Origin: an uncultured Erysipelotrichaceae bacterium
GTDB lineage: Bacteria; Bacillota_I; Bacilli_A; Erysipelotrichales; Erysipelotrichaceae
Length of the DNA stretch: 9,589 bases
Assembly (NCBI GenBank): GCA_902795525.1
Contig: CADBLN010000125.1
Coordinates: 1-9,589 of the forward strand
Reading direction: 5' to 3'
Shown: in pieces, positions 1 through 5,839 of the stretch
How the letters are laid out: every line of letters begins with the position of its first letter
How positions within the stretch are numbered: the first letter of the stretch is position 1
Position numbers and translations under genes: made by a program
Notes under the pieces: generated by a model
Seen by the model: only the letters and a program-made list of their open reading frames with translations
What the model was told of the DNA's origin: nothing
Database searches by the model: none

Positions 1-389
1 AGACACTAAATCTTGACGATAAAGTTAGATTTGCTGGAAAGATACCTCATAGTAATATTGCGGCATATTACCAACAAGCAGATTGTTTTGTGTCAGCTAG
101 TTTATCAGAGACCCAGGGTATGACTTTTATAGAGGCCATGGCTACTGGTTTGCCAGTTTTGGCTTGTGATAGGGTAGCTTTACAAAATGTTTTAATTGAT
201 GGTATTAATGGCTATTACTTTAATGATGAGGAAGATTTAGCAGAGAAAATAATGCAATTAAAAAATAACGAGAAGTTGGAAGAAATGAAGGTCATCAGCG
301 AAAAGATAGCTGATGAATATTCGCTTAGTTCCTTTGCTCTTAAGGCTGAAAAGGTTTATTTGAAAGCTATTGAGGATTTCAATGAGTAG
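1..389 (+). CDS. GT4 glycosyltransferase, C-terminal part (5'-truncated by window)
   Basis: The reading frame is open from base 3 and ends at TAG 387-389, giving the last 128 residues of a glycosyltransferase of the GT4 (group 1) family. The visible part is the C-terminal nucleotide-sugar-binding Rossmann lobe. It shows the run GKIPHSNIAAYYQQADCF and then ETQGMTFIEAMATGLPVLA, which holds the EX7E signature (Glu codons at 108 and 132) that contacts the donor sugar. The ETQG...EAMA.GLPV wording is typical of Bacillota diacylglycerol glucosyltransferases (LafA/alMGS type), which make membrane glycolipids and lipoteichoic acid anchors at the inner face of the membrane. That substrate is inferred; the GT4 assignment is firm. 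The GTG at 90 is an internal Val codon, not a start. The stop overlaps the recX start by 8 bases, so the two are probably co-transcribed and coupled. Confidence 0.88.
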   Translation, partial: TLNLDDKVRFAGKIPHSNIAAYYQQADCFVSASLSETQGMTFIEAMATGLPVLACDRVALQNVLIDGINGYYFNDEEDLAEKIMQLKNNEKLEEMKVISEKIADEYSLSSFALKAEKVYLKAIEDFNE

Positions 390-1200
390 TTATGTTATTG
401 ACAAGGTAAGCTTAAAGGATCCTATTGTTAAGGTTGAGATTAGCGATGATAAAGCCATAACAATTTTTAATGTGCTTGCTTTAGATTACTTTTCTTTAAA
501 TCTTAAAGAAGGACAAGAGATAAATCGTGAGCAGTATGAAACCTTAAAAGAGTTACATTCATATTGTTTTGCCTACCAAAAGTGTTTAAAAAAACTTGGC
601 TACAAGGATCTTTCAGAAAAAGAAATAGACGATTTATTGAACCAACAGGAAAATCTTAATTCGAACCAAAAAGATAAAATAATAGAAACACTAAAAGAAT
701 TGGGTTTGATAAATGATGAAGCATTAGTAGTAAATAAAATTGAAATAGATCAAAATAAACTGATTGGTAAGAAAAAAACAAAATTTGAGCTTGAAAGAAG
801 AGGCTTGGATAAAGAGCTCGTAGCTCAAGAAATAGAAAAAGTTTCTGAAGCTGATGAGATAGAAAGATGTAAACGCAAAGCTAATTTACTCTATAAAGGT
901 ATCAAGCAAAAGTCATTTAGAGAAGCTATTCAGGGTTTGAGAACTAAACTTTCAACAAATGGTTTTGAAGGTTATGTAATTGATGCTGCCTTAAATGAAC
1001 TTGATTTTCAAATGAACCAAAAAGAGGAAAAAAAGAATTTGGAAATTACCATACAGAAGGCTCTTAAACACTATGAAAAAAGCCTCGAAGGTTACAAATT
1101 AAAAAACAAAGTTTATAATTATGCATTAGCAAAAGGTTTTAATAAAGATGATATCACTGCTATACTTAACGAGTTGGAGGTAGATAATAATGAAGATTAA
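382..1200 (+). CDS. recX: RecX, regulator of RecA
   Basis: This encodes 272 residues, the usual length for Bacillota RecX (about 260-270). RecX binds RecA filaments and limits recombination and SOS activity in the cytoplasm. The protein is charged, helical and made of repeated three-helix units. The clearest unit contains LKELGLINDEALV followed by KLIGKKKTKFELERRGLDKE, matching the RecX pattern in which 'L...G.I.D..' precedes 'G...I..EL..KG'. Two further units follow, near LRTKLSTNGFEGYVIDAALNEL and at the C-terminal end (NYALAKGFNKDDITAILNEL). I chose ATG 382 because TGAGG lies 7 bases upstream. An in-frame TTG at 370 would add four residues but has no better site. It overlaps the glycosyltransferase stop by 8 bases and the yhaM start by 11. 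No recA is in the window, so the link to RecA rests on family knowledge. Confidence 0.85.
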   Translation: MSSYVIDKVSLKDPIVKVEISDDKAITIFNVLALDYFSLNLKEGQEINREQYETLKELHSYCFAYQKCLKKLGYKDLSEKEIDDLLNQQENLNSNQKDKIIETLKELGLINDEALVVNKIEIDQNKLIGKKKTKFELERRGLDKELVAQEIEKVSEADEIERCKRKANLLYKGIKQKSFREAIQGLRTKLSTNGFEGYVIDAALNELDFQMNQKEEKKNLEITIQKALKHYEKSLEGYKLKNKVYNYALAKGFNKDDITAILNELEVDNNED

Positions 1201-2119
1201 TGAGTTTCAACAGAATCAACGAATAGAAACAATGTTGCTGGTAAGCCAGGTGTCAAATGGAATGGCTCAAAATGGGGCTCCATATTTAACGGTTAGCTTT
1301 AAAGACAATAGTGGTGTTATTGATGGAAAAGTTTGGGATGTTAAGCCAGAACAGATTGAATTACTCAAGGCAGGAAATGTTGTTAAGGTATTGGCTGAAG
1401 TAATTGATTATCGTGGCAAACTGCAACTTAAAGTTTTAAGTGCTGAAAAAATAGATCAAAACAGCATTGATATAAGTGAATTTCTGCCTACCACAAAGGT
1501 TCCAATTAACGAGCTAAGAGAAACTATCGACGAAGCTATTGAAAGAATTGGCGACTCTGATATCAAAGCGGTAGTTTCTGAAATCTATAAGAAATATGAT
1601 ACTGAAATTTATTCTTCGCCAGCAGCTGCCAAGAATCACCACGAATTCAAAGGTGGTTTGGCAACTCATGTGGTAGGAATGCTCCGCTTAGCTCAAGAAG
1701 TATGCAAGCTATATCCCGTTTTGAATGAAGATTTGTTGGTTGCTGGCGTCCTATTGCATGATGTAGGCAAGATTAAAGAATTGGGTGGGATTGCAGTTAC
1801 TGAGTACACCTGAGAAGGAAAACTGTTAGGCCATATCTCAATTTCGCAAACCATGGTTCAAGAAACAGCGGATGAACTAGGGATTGAAAGTGAATCAATT
1901 ACCCTGTTAAGACATTTGATTTTATCTCATCATGGTGAATATGAGTTTGGGTCTCCAGTTCTCCCATTAACTATTGAGGCAGAGGCTTTGCACTATATTG
2001 ATGATTTTGATGCAAAAATAACTATGATAAAAAAAGAACTTGATCAAACTAAAGAAGGGGAATTCACTACGAGGATTCCAGCTCTAAATGGTAGAGCTTT
2101 CTACAAAATGAAACAGTAG
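1190..2119 (+). pseudogene. yhaM: YhaM-type 3'-5' exoribonuclease interrupted by in-frame TGA
   Basis: Read through TGA 1811-1813 (codon 208), this is 309 codons, close to the 314 of B. subtilis YhaM. Residues 12-90 form an OB fold (NGAPYLTVSFKDNSGVIDGKVWD), and 150-275 an HD phosphohydrolase domain. HD ligands before the stop are H160 and H190-D191; those after it are H215, H247-H248 and D271 or D272. YhaM trims RNA, and to some extent DNA, from the 3' end in a metal-dependent way. In B. subtilis the matching stretch reads YTIEGNLLGHIS; here it is YT-stop-EGKLLGHIS, so the frame is intact and one codon is changed. A product ending at 207 would lack half the metal site. ATG 1853 has no Shine-Dalgarno sequence, and AAGGA at 1815-1819 is too close to the in-frame CTG at 1823 for convincing restart. 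The true start ATG 1190 has GGAGG 9 bases upstream. Nonsense mutation, base error and readthrough all remain possible. Confidence 0.85.
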
Positions 2120-2142
2120 CACTGCAAAGTGCTTTTGTTTTT
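2118..2142 (+). terminator. Rho-independent terminator after yhaM
   Basis: AGCACT (2118-2123) pairs perfectly with AGTGCT (2128-2133) around a GCAA tetraloop, followed by a T-rich tail with one G (TTTTGTTTTT). The stem begins inside the yhaM TAG stop codon. It closes the glycosyltransferase-recX-yhaM unit. Confidence 0.75.
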
Positions 2143-2145
2143 GAA

Positions 2146-2166
2146 AAAATAGTGGTAAACTATTTT
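2146..2166 (+). promoter_or_regulatory. Perfect 8-5-8 palindrome over a candidate extended -10 promoter
   Basis: AAAATAGT (2146-2153) and ACTATTTT (2159-2166) are exact reverse complements separated by GGTAA. Inside lies TGGTAAACT (2153-2161), which fits an extended -10 element (TGn followed by TAnAnT). A T-rich but poor -35 lies about 17 bases further upstream. Transcription would start near 2167-2168, about 30 bases before the TTG start of the metal-binding protein. A palindrome covering a -10 box ahead of a metal-handling operon suggests a repressor operator, but I cannot name the regulator: it does not match the AdcR TTAAC-GTTAA or CopY TACA-TGTA boxes. A weaker repeat, TTAGC-attg-GCTAA, sits at 2170-2183. 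An AU-rich RNA hairpin is the alternative reading. Confidence 0.45.
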
Positions 2167-2184
2167 GAGTTAGCATTGGCTAAT

Positions 2185-2191
2185 AAGGAGG
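2185..2191 (+). promoter_or_regulatory. Strong ribosome binding site fixing a TTG start
   Basis: AAGGAGG is a full-strength Shine-Dalgarno sequence ending 6 bases before TTG 2198. The next in-frame ATG is codon 11, inside the metal-binding motif, so the TTG must be the start. Confidence 0.8.
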
Positions 2192-2197
2192 CGTAAA

Positions 2198-2455
2198 TTG
2201 TTAAAAGCAACGATAAAAATTGAAGGAATGGCTTGTAATATGTGTGAAGCACATATACAGCAAGCTTTGAGAAAAGCCTTTCCTAACATTAAAGCAGTGA
2301 AGGCGTCTCATACAAAAGGTTTGGCAACTTTTATTTCTGAGGTAGAATTTCCTGTAACAGAAATAGAAAAAGCAATTAAAGATTGCGGTTATGATCATGT
2401 TTCTACCACATGGTCACAAGAAGATAGAAAAGGATTTTTAGGTTTATTTAAGTAA
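2198..2455 (+). CDS. Heavy-metal-associated (HMA) domain protein, CopZ-like metallochaperone
   Basis: This 85-residue protein is almost entirely one HMA fold (PF00403). Residues 3-8 (KATIKI) form the first strand, and GMACNMC at 10-16 is the GMxCxxC metal-binding loop, with Cys13 and Cys16 as the ligand pair. Such proteins carry Cu(I), or less often Zn(II), between a transporter or regulator and its target in the cytoplasm. The tail after about residue 70 (TTWSQEDRKGFLGLFK) runs past the minimal domain and shows no further motif. It starts with TTG and is the first gene after the palindrome and candidate promoter. The ZIP gene follows after a single base, so the two are almost certainly one operon. 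That pairing suggests zinc or another divalent metal rather than copper, but the metal is not decided by the sequence. No P-type ATPase or CopY-type regulator is present nearby. Confidence 0.82.
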   Translation: MLKATIKIEGMACNMCEAHIQQALRKAFPNIKAVKASHTKGLATFISEVEFPVTEIEKAIKDCGYDHVSTTWSQEDRKGFLGLFK

Positions 2456-2456
2456 A

Positions 2457-3236
2457 ATGGATTCAAAAGTATTTTGGGGTATGATGATTCCATTAATTGG
2501 AACATCAGCAGGCTCAGCTTGCGTTTTGTTTATGAAAAAGAATCTCAGTGAGAATGTTCAAAAAGTCTTACAAGGTTTTGCTAGTGGTGTAATGATTGCC
2601 GCTTCTATTTGGAGCTTAATTATACCAGCGTTGGAACAGTCGGAAGACATGGGGAAGTTAAGCTTTATTCCTGCTGTTGTGGGTTTTGCTTTAGGAATAG
2701 TATTTCTGCTATTTCTTGACTCAACTATTCCGCATATGCATTTGGATAATAGTATTGAAGGGTCACATAGTAACTTTTCCAAATCTACAATGATGGTTTT
2801 GGCTGTGACTATGCATAATATTCCTGTAGGCATGGCTGTAGGGCTAGTTTATGCTGGATATTTCGCATCAACGGGTTCTATAACTGCTGCTTCGGCATTA
2901 TCGTTAGCTTTAGGTATTGCAATTCAAAACTTTCCTGAGGGAGCAATTATATCAATGCCATTACATGCTGCTGGAGAAAGTAAGTGGAAATCATTTATTT
3001 ACGGTGTTTTGTCAGGTGTAGTTGAACCAATCTTTGGATTTATGACTATTCTTGCTCTGAATATTGTCGTGCCAGTTTTACCATATTTATTAAGTTTTGC
3101 TGCTGGTGCTATGATGTATGTTGTTGTAGAAGAGCTAATTCCTGAGATGAGTAGCGGTCGTCATTCAAATTTAGGTACCATATCTTTTGCTGTCGGTTTT
3201 TTGGTTATGATGGTTTTAGATGTAACGTTAGGCTAA
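2457..3236 (+). CDS. ZIP-family metal ion transporter
   Basis: This 259-residue protein has about eight hydrophobic segments and the ZIP (PF02535) signature helices, so it probably imports a divalent metal such as zinc across the cytoplasmic membrane. Transmembrane helix 2 carries ASGVMIAASIWSLIIPALE; helix 4 has HNIPVG at 120-125; helix 5 has QNFPEG at 157-162; helix 6 has Glu190. Between helices 3 and 4 is a short His-containing loop (HMHLDNSIEGSHSN, about 93-106), as in GufA/ZupT-like members. The usual helix-4 motif is HNxPEG; here Glu is replaced by Val124 (GTA), removing one expected ligand of the first metal site as mapped in the Bordetella ZIP structure. The second site (Asn121, Asn158, Glu161, Glu190) looks largely kept. 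ATG 2457 lies one base after the HMA stop with only a weak ribosome site, so translation is probably coupled. Its stop codon lies inside the terminator stem. Confidence 0.88.
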   Translation: MDSKVFWGMMIPLIGTSAGSACVLFMKKNLSENVQKVLQGFASGVMIAASIWSLIIPALEQSEDMGKLSFIPAVVGFALGIVFLLFLDSTIPHMHLDNSIEGSHSNFSKSTMMVLAVTMHNIPVGMAVGLVYAGYFASTGSITAASALSLALGIAIQNFPEGAIISMPLHAAGESKWKSFIYGVLSGVVEPIFGFMTILALNIVVPVLPYLLSFAAGAMMYVVVEELIPEMSSGRHSNLGTISFAVGFLVMMVLDVTLG

Positions 3237-3256
3237 AAATGTGTTTTTAGCCTTTA
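3230..3256 (+). terminator. Rho-independent terminator after the ZIP gene
   Basis: AGGCTAAAAA (3230-3239) pairs over 10 bases with TTTTTAGCCT (3244-3253) around a TGTG loop, followed by a short T run. The left arm contains the ZIP stop codon TAA (3234-3236). The A-run/T-run arrangement would also make it partly effective on the opposite strand, though no convergent gene is present. Confidence 0.75.
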
Positions 3257-3281
3257 ATTAGGTCTTTTTTTGAGATATAAT
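3253..3281 (+). promoter_or_regulatory. Candidate promoter of the AI-2E family gene (leaderless arrangement)
   Basis: A perfect TATAAT (3276-3281) is preceded by a poor -35 (TTTAAT, 3253-3258, 17-base spacer) that starts at the end of the upstream terminator. Exactly 7 bases separate the TATAAT from ATG 3289, so the first transcribed base would be at or next to the start codon. The upstream ATG at 3280 overlaps the -10 box and could not be in this transcript. Confidence 0.5.
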
Positions 3282-3288
3282 GTCTAAT

Positions 3289-4320
3289 ATGAAAGAAAAA
3301 AAGCAGTTTTTAATCGATTTTGCATATGCGGTTTGTTGGATAGCAATTGTTTATGTTGGCTTTAAGTATTTGCTACCAATTTTCTTGCCTTTTTTGTTTG
3401 GCTATATATTTACAGTTGCTTCACGCAAGATTACTCAAGATAGAAGTACTGTAGTTTTGATTATCTTTTACATTGTTTTAGGAACTGTATTAGTTTTTGC
3501 TGGGGTTTGGCTTGTAAATGTTTTTGGAGGCTATATTTCTAAAATACCAGCCTTATATCGTAATGTTTTTGAACCTTATATTAATGAAGTTTACGATTCG
3601 TTAAGAAGCCTTAATGATAATTTAGACTTCCCATATTTAAACGAGATAGTTGATAGTGGTTTAAATGCAGTTAGAACAGTATTGTTATCAGCAGGTTCAA
3701 GTGCTGCAAGTGGTATCAGTAAAGGTATTATGGAGATTCCAAGCTTATTATTCTCTATTCTGGTATTTGTAATCTCGTCTTTCTTCTTTACGGCAGACTA
3801 TGATCATGTCAGAGTCTTCATGGAAAAGAATTTTGGCTCAATCATGGATTTTATAAGAGAAAAATTGACAGCAGTTCTATTAGGATATGTGAAGATTATT
3901 TTCGTTACATTTGTTGAATTGACAATAGGTTTGATGATTCTAAGGGTGCGTAGATTTATCTTTGTGGCCGCAGGTATCGCAATTGTTGATATTTTGCCAA
4001 TTCTTGGATGCGGAACCATCCTGATCCCTTGGGCAATATTCTCTTTGATAAGAGGGGATTACTTCTTGGGCATTGGAATTATTGTTGTTCATGTCATCAT
4101 TTATTTCGTTAGACAATACCTTGAACCTAAGATTGTAGCTGGTAATTTAGGTATTCCTTCAATATTATCCTTAATTTGCATGGTTGTTGGTTTGAGGTTA
4201 TTTGGTTTTGCAGGAATGATAGGTCTACCTTTAATTGCTTCATATTATTTCTATTTGCATCCAGAATTAAATGAATTGCCAACAGAAGAAGGTGTAGAAA
4301 CTGAAGCGACGAATGAGTAG
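3289..4320 (+). CDS. AI-2E/YtvI-family membrane protein
   Basis: This is a 343-residue integral membrane protein (346 if ATG 3280 were used) of the AI-2E transporter family PF01594. It has an N-terminal hydrophobic pair with a PFLFGYIF stretch, a soluble amphipathic region near residues 85-140, then several C-terminal membrane spans. The family's signature near the end is clear: RQYLEPKIVAGNLGIP, then GLRLFGFAGMIGLPLI. The GLxLFG...G wording resembles YtvI, a protein associated with sporulation in Bacilli and Clostridia. Members are variously proposed to export small molecules, to act in sodium/proton exchange, or to be of unknown role, so the transported substrate cannot be given. I prefer ATG 3289 because the TATAAT at 3276-3281 overlaps the alternative ATG 3280 and neither start has a good ribosome site. 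It stands alone between two terminators. The C-terminal tail is short and acidic (EEGVETEATNE). Confidence 0.8.
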   Translation: MKEKKQFLIDFAYAVCWIAIVYVGFKYLLPIFLPFLFGYIFTVASRKITQDRSTVVLIIFYIVLGTVLVFAGVWLVNVFGGYISKIPALYRNVFEPYINEVYDSLRSLNDNLDFPYLNEIVDSGLNAVRTVLLSAGSSAASGISKGIMEIPSLLFSILVFVISSFFFTADYDHVRVFMEKNFGSIMDFIREKLTAVLLGYVKIIFVTFVELTIGLMILRVRRFIFVAAGIAIVDILPILGCGTILIPWAIFSLIRGDYFLGIGIIVVHVIIYFVRQYLEPKIVAGNLGIPSILSLICMVVGLRLFGFAGMIGLPLIASYYFYLHPELNELPTEEGVETEATNE

Positions 4321-4335
4321 AAATACTCATTTTTT
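4312..4335 (+). terminator. Rho-independent terminator after the AI-2E family gene
   Basis: AATGAGTA (4312-4319) pairs with TACTCATT (4324-4331) around a GAAA tetraloop, followed by TTTT. The stop codon TAG (4318-4320) lies across the stem-loop junction, so the terminator is built partly from the last codons. Confidence 0.75.
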
Positions 4336-4348
4336 CTAGCTTCTGTTG

Positions 4349-4354
4349 TATAAT
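4349..4354 (+). promoter_or_regulatory. Candidate -10 box for the nnr operon
   Basis: A perfect TATAAT lies just after a terminator and 15 bases before GTG 4370. Transcription would start near 4361, giving a leader of about 9 bases that begins with the ribosome site GGTGA (4361-4365). The -35 region (around 4326-4331) is poor. This would be the only recognisable promoter for the five genes that follow. Confidence 0.45.
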
Positions 4355-4369
4355 TAGGTTGGTGATTTT

Positions 4370-5839
4370 GTGAAAGTAATAACTGCTCAACAAATGAGCA
4401 ATATCATTGAAAGAGATTTAAAATTTGAACAATTAAATCAAGATGATTTAAATTTTTCGGTTGCTCGAGCTTTAATGAAACATGTTTTGAAAGACCAACA
4501 AAAAGAGGTCTTCATCGCTGCTGGTAGTGGCATTGAAGGTGATTATGCCATGGCATTAGCTCATTTATTATCGAATCAGCCTGGAATTAAAGTTAAATTA
4601 GCTAGCAATAGTATCCAAGGTCATCGTTATCACTTAATGCTATTAGATGATGGTGTTGAAATTCTAGAAACTCAAAGAATTATTAAAAATGAAATTGAAA
4701 ATAGTGGGTTAATAATTGATTGTATTGGTGATGACTCCAAATATCCTTATCCCTATTGGATTAAATGGATTAATGAAGCACAAGGCTTTGTAATTAGTTG
4801 TGACATTCCAAGTGGCATTAATGGTGAAAATGGTTCAATAAATAGGGAAGCAGTTTTTGCGGATTTGACAGTTTGTTTACAGTTGCCAAAGTTAGCTCTA
4901 TATCTTTACCCTGGTAGCGACCATGCTGGTAAGGTTGTGAAAGAAGATATCGGATTAAGTTCTAATAGTATTTCTTCAGTTGAAACTAAAATACAATTAA
5001 ATCAATTGGATGAAATATTATCAATGCTACCACCAAGATACAAGCATTCACATAAGGGAAGTTATGGAAAGGTTTTGCTGATAGCGGGATGCGAAGCAAC
5101 AAGCGGTGCTGCTTTACTTTGCGGGAAATCAATATTGAAGACAGGTGCCGGCTTATTAACAGTTATGTCATATCCGTCAGTCATTGATTTAGTTAAAAAC
5201 AACCTATTTGAAGCTATGAGTATCACAATTGACGAAGAACATTTTCAAGATCAACTGAATAAATTAGACTTAAGCAAGTATAGTCTAATCGTTCTTGGGC
5301 CTGGTTTAGGAGTAAACCATAGAACAGACTTATTGTTGCAAAAGGTTTTAAAGTCTGATCTACCATGTGTTATTGATGCGGATGGTTTGTATTATTTGGG
5401 TAAACACCTTGAGTTGCTGAAAAGAAATGCTTTTACTGTAATTACACCACATGAGGTAGAGTTTGCCAGAATATTTGATTTTGAAAGAAAAAATATTATT
5501 CCACAATTACAACAAATTGCCACTCGATATCCAAATCTAATTGTGGTGTTTAAAGGAGAACACTCTTTAATTGCTAACCAAAGTCTAATTACCATTAACA
5601 CAACTGGTAATAGCACTTTAGCAAAAGGTGGCTCAGGCGATGTTTTGGCTGGAGTTATTGGTGGCTTTTTAGCTCAACAGTGTAGCTATGATTCAGTGGT
5701 TGCTGCAGTTTATATTCATTCACTTGCGGCTGACTACTGGCTAAAGAATAATAGTGCATATTCATTATTGGCTAGCGAATTAATTGAAAAAATAGATGAG
5801 GTTATTTTAGAAATTACTAGAGGTAAAAACTATGAGTGA
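4370..5839 (+). CDS. nnr: Bifunctional NAD(P)H-hydrate repair enzyme (epimerase plus dehydratase)
   Basis: This 489-residue fusion has an N-terminal YjeF_N domain (about 1-205, epimerase) and a C-terminal ribokinase-like domain (about 220-485, ADP/ATP-dependent dehydratase). Together they restore damaged, hydrated NADH and NADPH in the cytoplasm. The dehydratase half is well kept: KGSYGKVLLIAG (229-240), GPGLG (310-314), DADGL (336-340), TPHEVEF (359-365), and the ATP/catalytic loop NSTLAKGGSGDVLAG (414-428) with Asp424. The epimerase half keeps LIID (Asp117) and DIPSG (145-149), but its GNNGGDG-type loop is reduced to GSGIEGDY (52-59), losing both Asn, and the usual 'LMENAG' start of the first helix is not recognisable. 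Epimerase activity is therefore doubtful while dehydratase activity looks sound. It starts with GTG after GGTGA and leads the second operon; its TGA stop overlaps trhP1 by 8 bases. Confidence 0.9.
   Translation: MKVITAQQMSNIIERDLKFEQLNQDDLNFSVARALMKHVLKDQQKEVFIAAGSGIEGDYAMALAHLLSNQPGIKVKLASNSIQGHRYHLMLLDDGVEILETQRIIKNEIENSGLIIDCIGDDSKYPYPYWIKWINEAQGFVISCDIPSGINGENGSINREAVFADLTVCLQLPKLALYLYPGSDHAGKVVKEDIGLSSNSISSVETKIQLNQLDEILSMLPPRYKHSHKGSYGKVLLIAGCEATSGAALLCGKSILKTGAGLLTVMSYPSVIDLVKNNLFEAMSITIDEEHFQDQLNKLDLSKYSLIVLGPGLGVNHRTDLLLQKVLKSDLPCVIDADGLYYLGKHLELLKRNAFTVITPHEVEFARIFDFERKNIIPQLQQIATRYPNLIVVFKGEHSLIANQSLITINTTGNSTLAKGGSGDVLAGVIGGFLAQQCSYDSVVAAVYIHSLAADYWLKNNSAYSLLASELIEKIDEVILEITRGKNYE

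Noticed and set aside
90..389. A 99-residue gene starting at GTG 90
   Set aside because: The frame is open from base 3 and the upstream residues match the glycosyltransferase fold, so the GTG is an internal Val codon.
1811..1813. TGA reassigned to Trp, or read as selenocysteine
   Set aside because: TGA is the natural stop of nnr, trhP1 and trhP2, and TGG is used for Trp throughout. If TGA were sense, trhP2 would run on to 8152 inside the methyltransferase gene. The homologous position is Ile rather than Trp or Cys in B. subtilis YhaM, and no clear selenocysteine hairpin follows.
1853..2119. The second half of yhaM as an independent 88-residue gene
   Set aside because: There is no Shine-Dalgarno sequence before ATG 1853, and the family match continues unbroken upstream of that ATG back to the TGA.
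3280..3288. ATG 3280 as start of the AI-2E family gene
   Set aside because: It overlaps the perfect TATAAT at 3276-3281 and has only GAG as a ribosome site. ATG 3289 fits the promoter spacing better, though readthrough transcripts could still use 3280.
4320..4370. A riboswitch or regulatory leader before nnr
   Set aside because: Only about 15 bases separate the TATAAT from the start codon, too short for a structured leader. The hairpin there is the terminator of the preceding gene.
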